DNA from: Aquilaria yunnanensis
Taxonomy: Eukaryota; Streptophyta; Magnoliopsida; Malvales; Thymelaeaceae
Assembly: GCA_039654915.1 (NCBI GenBank)
Contig: CM077593.1
Coordinates: 60,828,501 to 60,892,500 of the forward strand
Length of the DNA stretch: 64,000 bases
Direction of reading: 5' to 3'
Under the pieces are notes generated by a model. The model worked only from the letters and a program-made list of their open reading frames with translations, did no database searches and was not told the DNA's origin. The position numbers and the translations under genes are program-made. The stretch's first letter is position 1, and every line of letters begins with the position of its first letter. Shown here in pieces: positions 1 to 9,472 of the stretch.

Positions 1-350
1 TTTGTTCCTTAGATATTTTTATCACTCTCAATCTCATTGATGTATGGCTAAGGAACAATATCCTAATGGAACTGTGTCTTGACTTTGCATGGGAATTGGC
101 ACCTTCGGGGTGGATGGTGGAGCATGCCCGGAAGCGGGCCCTTCGGGACTCTCATATCCCGAAGGATAAGGTCCTGAGGGAGCCTTTCTGGTCTTTCATG
201 GAGGACATGAATTTGTTCTCCGAAGACGGCCAGCAAATGGCTCCCCAAATGGCAAGGGACGTGCTCACCCAGGCTACCTTCAAATCCGTGGCTGAAGAGT
301 GAACTAATGAGGAGATCCTCGCCGTGAGGATGTTCGAGCATGCTACTCAC
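1..350 (+). pseudogene. T1 antisense extra gene, exon 1 (partial, left end outside)
   Basis: This plus-strand reading frame runs opposite to T1 pol and lies on its 3' side. It continues from the window start through WLRNNILMEL and WMVEHARKRAL, meets an in-frame TGA at 301-303, and continues as NEEILAVRMFEHATH to 350. It aligns with the minus-strand frame of T2 (57984 to 57409), which has Cys (TGC) where T1 has TGA, so the stop is a disabling change rather than the natural end. The codon after 350 begins GT, and the protein alignment resumes at 8783 after an AG (see the intron). I do not recognise the function; extra genes in this place and orientation are known from Tat elements such as Grande. 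The conserved N-terminal part is outside the window. Confidence 0.7.
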
Positions 351-431
351 GTACTCTTTAGACCCTTTATTTTTCTCCCAATTTTTCTAAGTGTTTGGCT
401 TTCCTTGTGCAGCTTTACCAAATGTCCTTCT
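351..431 (+). other. Intron of T1 antisense gene, left part (donor GT at 351)
   Basis: The coding alignment with T2 stops exactly before GT at 351-352 and resumes after AG at 8781-8782, which follows a run of T residues. The intron phase is 0 in both elements. Without CopA and one copy of its TSD the intron would be about 100 nt; the T2 counterpart is 86 nt (57323-57408). The right part of this intron is 8759-8782. Confidence 0.65.
427..431. repeat. TSD of CopA, left copy (cttct)
   Basis: The 5 bp cttct at 427-431 is repeated exactly at 8759-8763, directly outside the TG...CA ends of the copia element. It proves a single insertion event with no later rearrangement at the ends. Confidence 0.95.
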
Positions 432-606
432 TGTTAGTATTGTGCCCAAAAAGCCAATCATGAGATGATTGTATTTTTGCACATTGAGTCATGATATTTT
501 ATTGAGGCATTAATCCAGCAATTTTGTTTGTTGTTTTGTTTCTGCGTAACATAATAAACATAATTGTAACCCTAGAATAATGATATTCTTAAACGTCCCT
601 AGTCTA

Positions 607-636
607 GTATTATTGTGGAGCGGGTTGCAATAATAC
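607..636. promoter_or_regulatory. Inverted repeat in copia LTR U3, 9-bp arms
   Basis: The arms GTATTATTG (607-615) and CAATAATAC (628-636) are perfect complements around a 12-nt loop. The same structure is present in the other LTR copies, for example near 7517-7546. Whether it has a regulatory role is unknown. Confidence 0.5.
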
Positions 637-1256
637 ATAATGACTAGCATATGTGGAGACTAATATGAGATATGTAGTCTACATATGGGTACAAGTTGGA
701 GAACTTGTGTACTGGACCGACCCACCATGAGAACACTTCATGGATCGTTATATGAGTGTCATAAGTGATTCTCATAGTGATCATGGTATATGTAGTCCTT
801 CGACCTAAGATCATCAAGGTTCCCTACATGTGAGTCATATACTTTGATACTTTCCTTTGTTGCTCGTAACTGAGTGAACTTGAAGGAGGTCATTGGGTAT
901 GTCACATATCATGCGGAGGGATTTGTATGATCAAGATGGGATTTGTCCCTCCTATGTAACGGGAGTGATATCTTTGGGCCCCTTGATAGAGTGAGACTTA
1001 GAAAATGCATGGCCATGCTCCGATGAGTTGATATATGATATCAATGTCGTCAGTTTAATTTGGTCTACTCGGTAATCAAGAAACCGAAGATTGGGCTATA
1101 CGAGAGTGACACATTCCATGTCTTGTGCTTAGTCCTGATATCTTGCACAAAGGGACAATGGCATATATCGGTGATGATCATAAAGGTTTAGTCGATTCAC
1201 CGACAATCTTGTCACTTGGGTAGCAATGATGTGTTGCTAGACACTGCTTATTGCTT

Positions 1257-1283
1257 ATGATCATAAATGTGATTTATGATCAT
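1257..1283. promoter_or_regulatory. Perfect hairpin in copia LTR U3, 12-bp arms
   Basis: The arms ATGATCATAAAT (1257-1268) and ATTTATGATCAT (1272-1283) flank a 3-nt loop. The motif is kept in nearly all LTR copies of the family in the window, including decayed CopB. It lies about 200 bp upstream of the TATA box. Confidence 0.55.
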
Positions 1284-1486
1284 TGCCAACATGGCAAGAG
1301 CCTATTGGGTCGCACACGTAGAGCTATTTGGATCGTTAGAGTGCATGGGCTAATTATTTGGGTTATGGTTTCACTTTAATTTCGTATTAATAATGGGCCA
1401 AGGAGTTGAGCCATTATTAAGCCCGAAATTAAATCCTAATTGGATTAAGGCTTTGAAACCCATTAGGCCTGGAAGTTGAGTCTCAC

Positions 1487-1494
1487 TATAAATA
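1487..1494 (+). promoter_or_regulatory. TATA box of CopA 5' LTR (TATAAATA)
   Basis: TATAAATA at 1487-1494 is the only good TATA box in the LTR, sits about 360 bp before its end, and is repeated at 8397-8404 in the 3' LTR. Transcription would start about 30 bp downstream and define R. Confidence 0.75.
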
Positions 1495-1849
1495 CAACTT
1501 TTAAGTGAGAAATTCGCAGGTCTCCTTGCCCTAGCCTCCCAAAAAGGACAGCCACACTCTTCTCTTGCAATTCCTTGGAGGACGCAAGCTAGCACTGCGA
1601 GCGCAAGAGAAACGCATCTGCCGGGACGTGGTGGAAGCGTGGTGATCCCGAGAGGCTCGTGTGGATACCATAGAGAGCCTGAACACGTCAACTGTTCAGG
1701 TTTTGTGATTCGACTCTACAGTTGAGTGAGAGATCTCAACCGAAAATTAGGTATGAAATTTTCGAACACCCGGTTTACCCTGTTTCACTTGGATCCTGGA
1801 GGGTTTCGGTTAAATTCCGCTGCGCTATTTGGCTCCCGAAACCCAACAG

Positions 1850-1861
1850 TGGTATCAGAGC
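1850..1861 (+). other. CopA primer binding site (initiator-Met tRNA type)
   Basis: TGGTATCAGAGC lies 1 nt after the LTR end. It is the standard plant match to the 3' end of initiator methionine tRNA and sets where minus-strand cDNA synthesis starts. Confidence 0.93.
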
Positions 1862-3375
1862 TACTGGTGAAACCCTAAATCGGGATTGAGTGTTGAATCG
1901 CATGATGCTATGTGTTCGATTGGTTTTCGGCCATGATTAATTAGATTGATTCATGATGCATGAAACCGGAATTCGTAATGAACATATGAGATATATGAAG
2001 AAACGACACAAATTGGTTAATGAGATTAACCCAAAATTGATAGGTATGAGATACCTATATGGATTAGGATTCTTGCAATAGTTGCAAAAACCCTAGATTT
2101 GTTCGGATTCGGCCTGTTCGGGCACCGAAAGTAAGGGATTTTTGGTGGCTCGAATGGAGGAGTCTCGGGTGCCTACTTTCTCGAAATAGAAGATTTCGGG
2201 CTAAGCAATTGTAAGACAATTTTTTGCGCCGGGGGGCGCTGCCCCCCACGCCCCCCACAAGGGCGGCTCCCTTTGACCCCGTCCGCTGACCGGTCAGCGG
2301 AACCACCGCCCGCTGACCGGCCAGCAGGACCGCCGTATGCGAAGCGCCACATAAATAAAACCTGGTTAATCAACACGCAAAAATTGGCATGCATCTTTGT
2401 TGAATGAGATTTGACATGATATGCTGATTGGTGTTTGAAGCATGGTGCATGGTTATAGCCCTTGATTGGTTGTACTTGTAAATACGGCCTGCGAGTCGTG
2501 CCTTTTCTTATCACTCTCATTGTACATTCTCTTCTCACCTTACTCCCCTCGAATGTAACTCGAGGTTTCTATTATTGATGTAATGGTGCATTATGGGATC
2601 GTCCAAGGTGGTATGTCCAAGGAGGTGACAACAAAAAGGCAGCCAAGAAAGGAAGAGAAGGAGCTTGTGAAGACTCTTTTCTTTTCTTAGGCTTTTATGA
2701 TATTGTCATTGGCTTGAGAATATCGCATAGTTTGGGCTATAACCATGTCACGTTTATTTCTTGTAAGCATGAGATGCATGTTTTATATTTGTATGTGATG
2801 CATGTATAAAACAACCGGAGATAACAAATTGGTGAGATCAAAAGATAAAATCCCTCAAACAAATATTAAGTCATTAAATGTGATGCCTTCCAAATGTTGG
2901 CACTCGTCAAGACTTTGATCAACATTAGGTGGGTTTGCCAAAGCAAAGCACCTATGTTCATCTTGGTAAGGCGCGATGGGATAATAGTGATATCCAAACT
3001 GCTAACTTTGGGTTCGACTTAACTAAGTCATCCTAATAGGATTAGGGACTTAGAGGCATAGAGTTGGGCTTAAGTTCATGAGATGAGCTTGGACAAGTGT
3101 TGTTCACCCAACTATCCAAGAGTTGCATAAGATGCAATTGGCAATGAGTTGCCTACCTAAATAGCTGTAACTTGAGAGAAAAGCCAAAGCTGACTCAGGT
3201 TGCGGTCAAATATGGATCTTGGCCCGCTAGAATACCCTAGCGCCGAGGTGTTCCGAAATAATACCGAGGGTTATTATTTTGAGGAAAATAGTGGGAGTAT
3301 CGTTTAATAAAAGTCCTTATTAAATGAATTAAAATACATGACTCTTACACTGCATATTTACTGTTGTAGATAACC
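1862..3375 (+). other. CopA untranslated leader, 1.5 kb
   Basis: There is no credible coding frame between the primer site and the gag ATG at 3376. Between about 2225 and 2340 lies a GC-rich block in otherwise AT-rich DNA, with two palindromic segments (see 2283-2300). The same leader, including the GC-rich block, is found in CopB (18509-20012), so it belongs to the family and is not a later insertion. Confidence 0.75.
2283..2300. promoter_or_regulatory. 18-nt perfect palindrome in copia leader
   Basis: CCGCTGACCGGTCAGCGG is its own reverse complement. A second, imperfect inverted repeat (GCTG...CAGC arms) follows at about 2310-2329. In CopB the matching 18-mer is also perfect but has one changed position on each arm (19585-19602). 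A role in RNA dimerisation or packaging, as for palindromic loops in retroviral leaders, is inference. Confidence 0.6.
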
Positions 3376-3969
3376 ATGGCACAAAACACATCAACACTTT
3401 CGTTGCGATCTATCCTTGAGAAGGAAAAACTGAATGGGACCAACTTTCTCAAATGGTACCGAAACTTGAGGATAGTCCTCAAACAAGAGAGAAAGGCATA
3501 TGTCCTAGAGCAGCCCATTCCGAATGAGCCTGCTGCCACTGCTCCAAGAGCTGAAAGGGATGCTCACAAGAGGCATTCTAATGATGCTTTGGATGTTGCA
3601 TGCCTCATGCTTATTACCATGGAATCTGAGCTTCAGAAGCAACATGAGAACATGGGGGCGTTCGATATGATCGAACATCTCAAAATGCTTTTCCAAGAGC
3701 AAGCTAGGCATGAGAGGTTTGAGACCTCTAAGGCATTGTTTCAGTGCAAGATGTCTGAGGGAAGTCCCGTGGGTCCTCATGTGCTCAAGATGATTGGGTA
3801 CATTGAGAATCTTGAGAATTTGGGATTTGCTCTTCAGAAAGAGTTGGCTATTGATGTAGTCTTGCAATCGTTGCCTGAAAGCTACAGTCAATTCGTCATG
3901 AACTATAACATGAACGACCTTGACAAGTCCCTCCCTGAATTGCTCAACATGTTGAGAACTGCTGAGTAA
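3376..3969 (+). CDS. gag: CopA gag, N-terminal part, ended by a nonsense codon
   Basis: This frame encodes the structural gag of a Ty1/copia element. It begins MAQNTSTLSL and carries the usual copia gag pattern: FLKWYRNLRIVL near the start, a helical region around LKMLFQEQARHERF, then the AIDVVLQSLPESY and LPELLNMLRTAE segments. The ATG at 3376 follows the leader and is the first start in frame. The TAA at 3967-3969 is premature: CopB has CAA (Gln) at this codon and the same frame continues from 3970 to 7347. The product would be a 197-residue gag lacking the basic region and zinc knuckle. In an intact copy it would assemble particles in the cytoplasm. Confidence 0.9.
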   Translation: MAQNTSTLSLRSILEKEKLNGTNFLKWYRNLRIVLKQERKAYVLEQPIPNEPAATAPRAERDAHKRHSNDALDVACLMLITMESELQKQHENMGAFDMIEHLKMLFQEQARHERFETSKALFQCKMSEGSPVGPHVLKMIGYIENLENLGFALQKELAIDVVLQSLPESYSQFVMNYNMNDLDKSLPELLNMLRTAE

Positions 3970-3993
3970 AACCTTAAGAAGGCTAAGCCCATT

Positions 3994-6900
3994 TTGATGG
4001 TTCAAAAGGGCAAAGGAAAAGGAAAAGCCAACAAGAAGAAGGATAAAGCTAATGGAAAGTCCAATGCTAGTTCTTCTTCAGCTGCACTGAAACCAAAGGG
4101 TGGTGTGGCAAATGAAGGGGAGTGCTTCCATTGTAAGCAGCCTGGACACTGGAAGCGCAACTGTAAGCTCTATCTTGAAGAACTTGCTAAGGAAAAGGGA
4201 AGTAAGACTTCCACTTCAGGTATTTTTGTTATAGAGGCTAACTTTTCTACTTCCTCATCTTGGGTATTGGATACTGGATGTGGATCTCACATTTGTGCAA
4301 ATGTGCAGGATCTAAGTAGAAGTAGAAGATTGGCCCGAGGTGAAGTGGACCTACGTGTTGGAAATGGAGCAAGGGTTGCTGCCTTAGCCGTAGGGACTTA
4401 TGTTCTCACTTTACCTAGTGGATTAGTTTTAGAATTAGACAACTGCTACTTTGTGCCTACTATTAGTAGAAATTTGATTTCTGTTTCTTGTTTGGACAAG
4501 AAAGGTTTTTCATTTATAATAAAGGACAAATGTTGTTCTATTTATTTGAATAAAATCTTTTATGGTAGTGCTCAACTTAGCAATGGGTTGTATGTTCTAG
4601 ACCTTGAAGATCCAATCTATAATGTGAATACCAAGAAGGTCAGATTAAATGATTCAAACTCGACCTATCTCTGGCACTGTCGCTTGGGCCATATAAATGA
4701 GACCCGCATATCCAAGCTCCATAAGGATGGACTCTTGGACTCATTTGATTTTGAATCATATGAGACATGTGAGTCATGTTTGTTGGGCAAGATGACCAAA
4801 GCCCCATTCACAGGGCAAAGTGAAAGGGCTAATGACTTACTAGGACTCATACATAGTGATGTGTGTGGCCCTATGTCTACACAAGCTAGAGGAGGTTACC
4901 AATACTTCATTACTTTCACTGATGACTTCAGCAGATATGGCTATGTGTATCTTATGAGACACAAGTCAGAATCCTTTGAAAAGTTCAAAGAATTCAAGAA
5001 TGAAGTAGAGAATCAACTCGGGAAGAGTATCAAAGTGCTTCGATCAGATCGAGGTGGAGAGTACTTGGATCGAGAATTCCTTGACTATCTGAAGGAGTGT
5101 GGTATAGTATCACAACTCACTCCACCAGGTACACCTCAATGGAATGGTGTTTCTGAAAGGAGAAATCGAACTCTGTTAGACATGGTTCGCTCCATGATGA
5201 GTCAAGCTGACCTTCCAAACTCCTTTTGGGGACATGCTCTAGAAAAAGCCGCTTTTACACTAAACCGAGTTCCATCTAAATCGGTTCAAAAGACACCATA
5301 TGAGATATGGAGTGGGAGGCGTCCCAATTTGTCTTTTATGAAGATTTGCGGCTGTGACGCTTATGTAAAACGTCAATCCTCTAACAAACTAGGGCCCAAA
5401 TCTCAAAAATGTCTTTTTGTTGGGTATCCCAAAGAAACAAAGGGTTACTATTTCTACAATCCCTCTGAGCAAAAAGTGTTTGTTGCTCGAACTGGTGTCT
5501 TTTTGGAGAAAGAGTTTATCTCTAAAGGAACTAGTGGGAGGAAAGTAGAACTTGAAGAAATTCAAGAACAACAAGGAGACATCGAACCTGAAATGGAACC
5601 TGAACAGACACCACAAGATGTTGTGGTTCAAGAGTCTGTTCCTGTAGCACAAAGCCCACGTAGGACTGGTAGGATTCGGCGTGAGCCCGAGAGATATGGA
5701 TTTCTCGTGACTCACACCGGTGATGTGATGCTCATGGATCAAGATGAGCCCACAACCTACCAACAAGCTATGTCGGGGCCTGACTCTGAGAAGTGGCTAA
5801 TGGCCATGGAATCCGAGATGGAATCCATGTATGAAAACCAAGTATGGACTTTGGTTGACCCACCTGAAGGGGTAAAACCCATAGGGTGCAAATGGGTTTT
5901 CAAGAAGAAAACTGACATGGATGGTAATGTGATTACCTTTAAGGGACGATTGGTTGCAAAAGGTTTCAAGCAAATTCATGGTATTGACTATGATGAAACT
6001 TTTTCACCAGTTGCTATGCTTAAATCCATCCGAATTTTGTTTGCTATTGCTGCACACTATGATTATGAGATATGGCAAATGGATGTCAAAACTGCATTCC
6101 TAAATGGAAAGCTACTTGAGGATGTGTACATGACACAGCCTGAGGGTTTTGTTACTCCTGGGAATGCCAATAAAGTGTGCAAATTGCAAAGGTCCATTTA
6201 TGGACTGAAGCAAGCTTCTCGAAGTTGGAATCTTCGTTTTGATGATGCAATCAAAGAGTTTGGTTTTATCAAAAATGAAGATGAACCTTGTGTCTACAAG
6301 AAGGTTAGTGGGAGCGCTATTGTCTTCTTGGTGTTGTATGTAGATGACATACTACTCATCGGGAATGACATTCCTGAGCTACAGTCTGTGAAGACTTGGC
6401 TAAGGAAATGTTTCTCTATGAAGGACTTGGGTGAAGCAGCCTATGTGTTAGGCATCAGGATCTATAGAGATAGATCTAGAAAGCTTCTTGGCCTAAGTCA
6501 AAGTACATATATTGACAAGCTGCTAAAGAGGTTTAGCATGCAAGATTCCAAGAAAGGATTCTTGCCCATGTCACATGGTGTCACTCTTTCTAGATCTCAG
6601 TGTCCGAGTACAACCGAGGAGAGAGAGCGCATGAGTAAGATTCCATATGCCTCAGCAATTGGATCTATCATGTATGCCATGATATGTACTCGTCCCGATG
6701 TCTCATATGCTTTGAGCATGACGAGTAGGTACCAATCGAACCCCGGTGAAAGTCACTGGACAGCTGTTAAGAACATCCTTAAGTACTTACGAAGGACTAA
6801 GGATGCATTCTTGGTCTTTGGAGGTGAAGATCAGCTCGTTGTAAGGGGTTACACCGACGCAAGCTTCCAATCCGATAAGGATGATTTTAGATCGCAATCT

Positions 6901-7347
6901 GGTTATGTGTTTTGTATTGGTGGTGGTGCTGTAAGCTGGAAGAGTTCAAAGCAAGAGACAGTAGCTGACTCTACAACAGAATCTGAGTACATTGCCGCCT
7001 CTGATGCTGCGAAGGAGGCAGTTTGGATCAAGAAGTTCATCACTGAACTTGGAGTGGTTCCAAGCATTGTTGACCCGATTGAGCTCTATTGTGACAACAA
7101 TGGAGCAATCGCACAGGCTAAGGAACCTCGATCTCACCAGCGATCCAAACACATACTCCGACGCTATCATCTCATCAGGGAGATCATCGAGAGGGGTGAT
7201 GTAAGGATATGCAGGACTTCGACAGACAGCAACATTGCTGATCCACTGACAAAGCCCCTTACGCAGCAGAAGCATGATAGCCATTCTAGGTCCATCGGTA
7301 TTAGATACATGGATGATTGGCTTTTAGTGCAAGTGGGAGATTGTTAG
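3994..7347 (+). CDS. pol: CopA pol: zinc knuckle, protease, integrase, RT, RNase H
   Basis: This 1117-residue frame continues the gag frame after the nonsense codon at 3967; the ATG at 3994 is internal, not a natural start. In order: a lysine-rich stretch; CCHC zinc knuckle CFHCKQPGHWKRNC (4123-4164); aspartic protease with DTG at 4270-4278; the HHCC integrase zinc module from about 4670; the integrase core with DDE residues in SDVCGP, SDRGGEY and NGVSERRN (to about 5200); reverse transcriptase from about 5890 with YVDD at 6337-6348; RNase H from YTDAS with TESEY and YCDNNGAI to about 7155. No further stop or frameshift is seen. The stop TAG lies inside the 3' LTR, so the polypurine tract is translated. 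Enzymes would act in the particle and nucleus. Confidence 0.95.
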   Translation: MMVQKGKGKGKANKKKDKANGKSNASSSSAALKPKGGVANEGECFHCKQPGHWKRNCKLYLEELAKEKGSKTSTSGIFVIEANFSTSSSWVLDTGCGSHICANVQDLSRSRRLARGEVDLRVGNGARVAALAVGTYVLTLPSGLVLELDNCYFVPTISRNLISVSCLDKKGFSFIIKDKCCSIYLNKIFYGSAQLSNGLYVLDLEDPIYNVNTKKVRLNDSNSTYLWHCRLGHINETRISKLHKDGLLDSFDFESYETCESCLLGKMTKAPFTGQSERANDLLGLIHSDVCGPMSTQARGGYQYFITFTDDFSRYGYVYLMRHKSESFEKFKEFKNEVENQLGKSIKVLRSDRGGEYLDREFLDYLKECGIVSQLTPPGTPQWNGVSERRNRTLLDMVRSMMSQADLPNSFWGHALEKAAFTLNRVPSKSVQKTPYEIWSGRRPNLSFMKICGCDAYVKRQSSNKLGPKSQKCLFVGYPKETKGYYFYNPSEQKVFVARTGVFLEKEFISKGTSGRKVELEEIQEQQGDIEPEMEPEQTPQDVVVQESVPVAQSPRRTGRIRREPERYGFLVTHTGDVMLMDQDEPTTYQQAMSGPDSEKWLMAMESEMESMYENQVWTLVDPPEGVKPIGCKWVFKKKTDMDGNVITFKGRLVAKGFKQIHGIDYDETFSPVAMLKSIRILFAIAAHYDYEIWQMDVKTAFLNGKLLEDVYMTQPEGFVTPGNANKVCKLQRSIYGLKQASRSWNLRFDDAIKEFGFIKNEDEPCVYKKVSGSAIVFLVLYVDDILLIGNDIPELQSVKTWLRKCFSMKDLGEAAYVLGIRIYRDRSRKLLGLSQSTYIDKLLKRFSMQDSKKGFLPMSHGVTLSRSQCPSTTEERERMSKIPYASAIGSIMYAMICTRPDVSYALSMTSRYQSNPGESHWTAVKNILKYLRRTKDAFLVFGGEDQLVVRGYTDASFQSDKDDFRSQSGYVFCIGGGAVSWKSSKQETVADSTTESEYIAASDAAKEAVWIKKFITELGVVPSIVDPIELYCDNNGAIAQAKEPRSHQRSKHILRRYHLIREIIERGDVRICRTSTDSNIADPLTKPLTQQKHDSHSRSIGIRYMDDWLLVQVGDC
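7331..7341 (+). other. CopA polypurine tract
   Basis: The purine-rich AAGTGGGAGAT directly before the 3' LTR primes plus-strand DNA synthesis. It is also the end of the pol coding frame. Confidence 0.9.
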
Positions 7348-8758
7348 TATTGTGCCCAAAAAGCCAATCATGAGATGATTGTATTTTTGCACATTGAGTC
7401 ATGATATTTTATTGAGGCATTAATCCAGCAATTTTGTTTGTTGTTTTGTTTCTGCGTAACATAATAAACATAATTGTAACCCTAGAATAATGATATTCTT
7501 AAACGTCCCTAGTCTAGTATTATTGTGGAGCGGGTTGCAATAATACATAATGACTAGCATATGTGGAGACTAATATGAGATATGTAGTCTACATATGGGT
7601 ACAAGTTGGAGAACTTGTGTACTGGACCGACCCACCATGAGAACACTTCATGGATCGTTATATGAGTGTCATAAGTGATTCTCATAGTGATCATGGTATA
7701 TGTAGTCCTTCGACCTAAGATCATCAAGGTTCCCTACATGTGAGTCATATACTTTGATACTTTCCTTTGTTGCTCGTAACTGAGTGAACTTGAAGGAGGT
7801 CATTGGGTATGTCACATATCATGCGGAGGGATTTGTATGATCAAGATGGGATTTGTCCCTCCTATGTAACGGGAGTGATATCTTTGGGCCCCTTGATAGA
7901 GTGAGACTTAGAAAATGCATGGCCAGGCTCCGATGAGTTGATATATGATATCAATGTCGTCAGTTTAATTTGGTCTACTCGGTAATCAAGAAACCGAAGA
8001 TTGGGCTATACGAGAATGACACATTCCATGTCTTGTGCTTAGTCTTGATATCTTGGACAAAGGGACAATGGCATATATCGGTGATGATCATAAAGGTTTA
8101 GTCGATTCACCGACAATCTTGTCACTTGGGTAGCAATGATGTGTTGCTAGACACTGCTCATTGCTTATGATCATAAATGTGATTTATGATCATTACCAAC
8201 ATGGCAAGAGCCTATTGGGTCGCACACGTAGACCTATTTGGATCATTAGAGTGCATGGGCTAATTATTTGGGTTATGGTTTCACTTTAATTTCGTATTAA
8301 TAATGGGCCAAGGAGTTGAGCCATTATTAAGCCCGAAATTAAATCCTAATTGGATTAGGGCTTTGAAACCCATTAGGCCTGGAAGTTGAGTCTCACTATA
8401 AATACAACTTTTAAGTGAGAAATTCGCAGGTCTCCTTGCCCTAGCCTCCCAAAAAGGACAGCCATACTCTTCTCTTGCAATTCCTTGGAGGACGCAAGCT
8501 AGCACTGCGAGCGCAAGAGAAACGTATCTGCCGGGATGTGGTGGAAGCGTGGTGATCCCGAGAGGCTCGTGTGGATACCATAGAGAGCCTGAACACGTCA
8601 ACTGTTCAGGTTTTGTGATTCGACTCTACAGTTGAGTGAGAGATCTCAACCGAAAATTAGGTATGAAATTTTTGAACACCCGGTTTACCCCGTTTCACTT
8701 GGATCCTGGAGGGTTTCGGTTAAATTCCGCTGCGCTGTTTGGCTCCCGAAACCCAACA
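7342..8758 (+). repeat. CopA 3' LTR
   Basis: It is 1417 bp and aligned without gaps to 432-1848 at an offset of 6910. The roughly 15 differences are mostly transitions. Its TATA box is at 8397-8404. It ends AACCCAACA at 8758, followed by the second TSD copy. Confidence 0.95.
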
Positions 8759-8782
8759 CTTCTCCCCTCTTTTTTTTTGCAG

Positions 8783-9472
8783 CTCTTGGCGTACAGCGGC
8801 TTCTTTAGAGCTTGGGCAGCAAAACAGTCTTCGGTTCAAACTTGGACTGAAGACCGTCTGGAGAAGGCAAAGGTATTCTGTGCTAACTTGGTCATCAAGA
8901 ACGCCGAGTTGAGTAGAATAGCTAAAGAGAATGTTGCCAAACTTTGGTAGGAATTTTTTAAGGGCTAGGAGGAGCTCTTGAAGGATTTCTCCCAGAAGAT
9001 GTCTGACTTCGGTGCGAAGGTCGTCGAGCTCACTTTTGCCAACGAGGCCTATTGGAAGGAGAATGAAGAAGATTCTGCTATCCTGACGAAGGCCCTTATT
9101 GACAATGCCGACCTTTAGGCCGAGGTCGTGGCCTTGAAGAAGGAGACAAAGAAGAAGAAGATGAAGAAGCTAGAGAAAGAGGCCGTCGATTTGCAAAATC
9201 AGGTGGAAGACCTGTCTGTCCAGTTAGACAAGGCCAATTAGGCGACCAAGGTTGGCTTTCAAGATGGCTTTTACCTAGGTCAACACCAAGTTTTGGAAAA
9301 ATATCCAGACCTCGACCACTCCTTCCTAGCTGCCCTAAACATCCCCGAGGGGCCTCGCTGGACTTGGTTGAAAATCGAGCTCCTCAACTTACCTTTTGCC
9401 CCTCTTCCGGCACTGAAGGTCATGGCGAAGGATGTTGGGGACGAAACATCTCAAGATGCCGGGGTCCCTTAG
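8783..9472 (+). pseudogene. T1 antisense extra gene, exon 2 (coiled coil)
   Basis: This is the continuation of the plus-strand extra gene of T1 after the intron. It starts LLAYSGFFRAW, passes through a charged heptad-like region rich in Lys and Glu (about 8830-9250, likely coiled coil), and ends with the conserved block HQVLEKYPDLDHSFLAALNI and a C-terminus closing at TAG 9470-9472. It matches the minus-strand frame of T2 (57322 to 56597) domain for domain. In-frame stops (8948-8950 and at least three more) disable it. A coding role before decay is supported by conservation of the reading frame between two separate elements. The function is unknown. Confidence 0.7.

Larger units (their letters stand above)
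432..1848 (+). repeat. CopA 5' LTR
   Basis: It begins TGTTAGTATTG and ends AACCCAACA directly before the primer site. It is 1417 bp, the same as the 3' LTR. A TATA box lies at 1487-1494, giving a U3 of about 1.08 kb, and a short R/U5. It contains two clear inverted repeats (607-636 and 1257-1283) that recur in the other copies. Confidence 0.95.
432..8758 (+). mobile_element. CopA: full-length Ty1/copia retrotransposon
   Basis: The element is 8327 bp with two 1417-bp LTRs (432-1848 and 7342-8758), a Met-type primer site, a 1.5-kb leader, one gag-pol frame and a polypurine tract, bounded by the TSD cttct. By eye the LTRs differ at about 15 of 1417 positions, roughly 1 percent. At the commonly used plant LTR rate of 1.3e-8 per site per year this is about 0.4 million years (inference). 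The order integrase before reverse transcriptase makes it Ty1/copia. The sublineage is not certain; it looks Tork/TAR-like from overall protein style. A single nonsense codon in gag is the only break I see. Five other insertions of the same family lie in this window. Confidence 0.97.

Noticed and set aside
1371..1691. 106-residue frame antisense to the copia LTR, recurring in several LTR copies (8281-8601, 12159-12473, 48919-49242)
   Set aside because: It recurs because the LTRs are homologous. It spans the TATA and R/U5 region, has no recognisable domain, and is broken in other copies.
1850..1861. Possible tRNA gene at TGGTATCAGAGC sites
   Set aside because: These are retrotransposon primer sites next to LTR ends; no cloverleaf surrounds them.
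3505..4005. 166-residue frame antisense to copia gag, also in CopB at 17879-18379
   Set aside because: It is the mirror of a conserved gag coding sequence; openness follows from the sense-strand codons.
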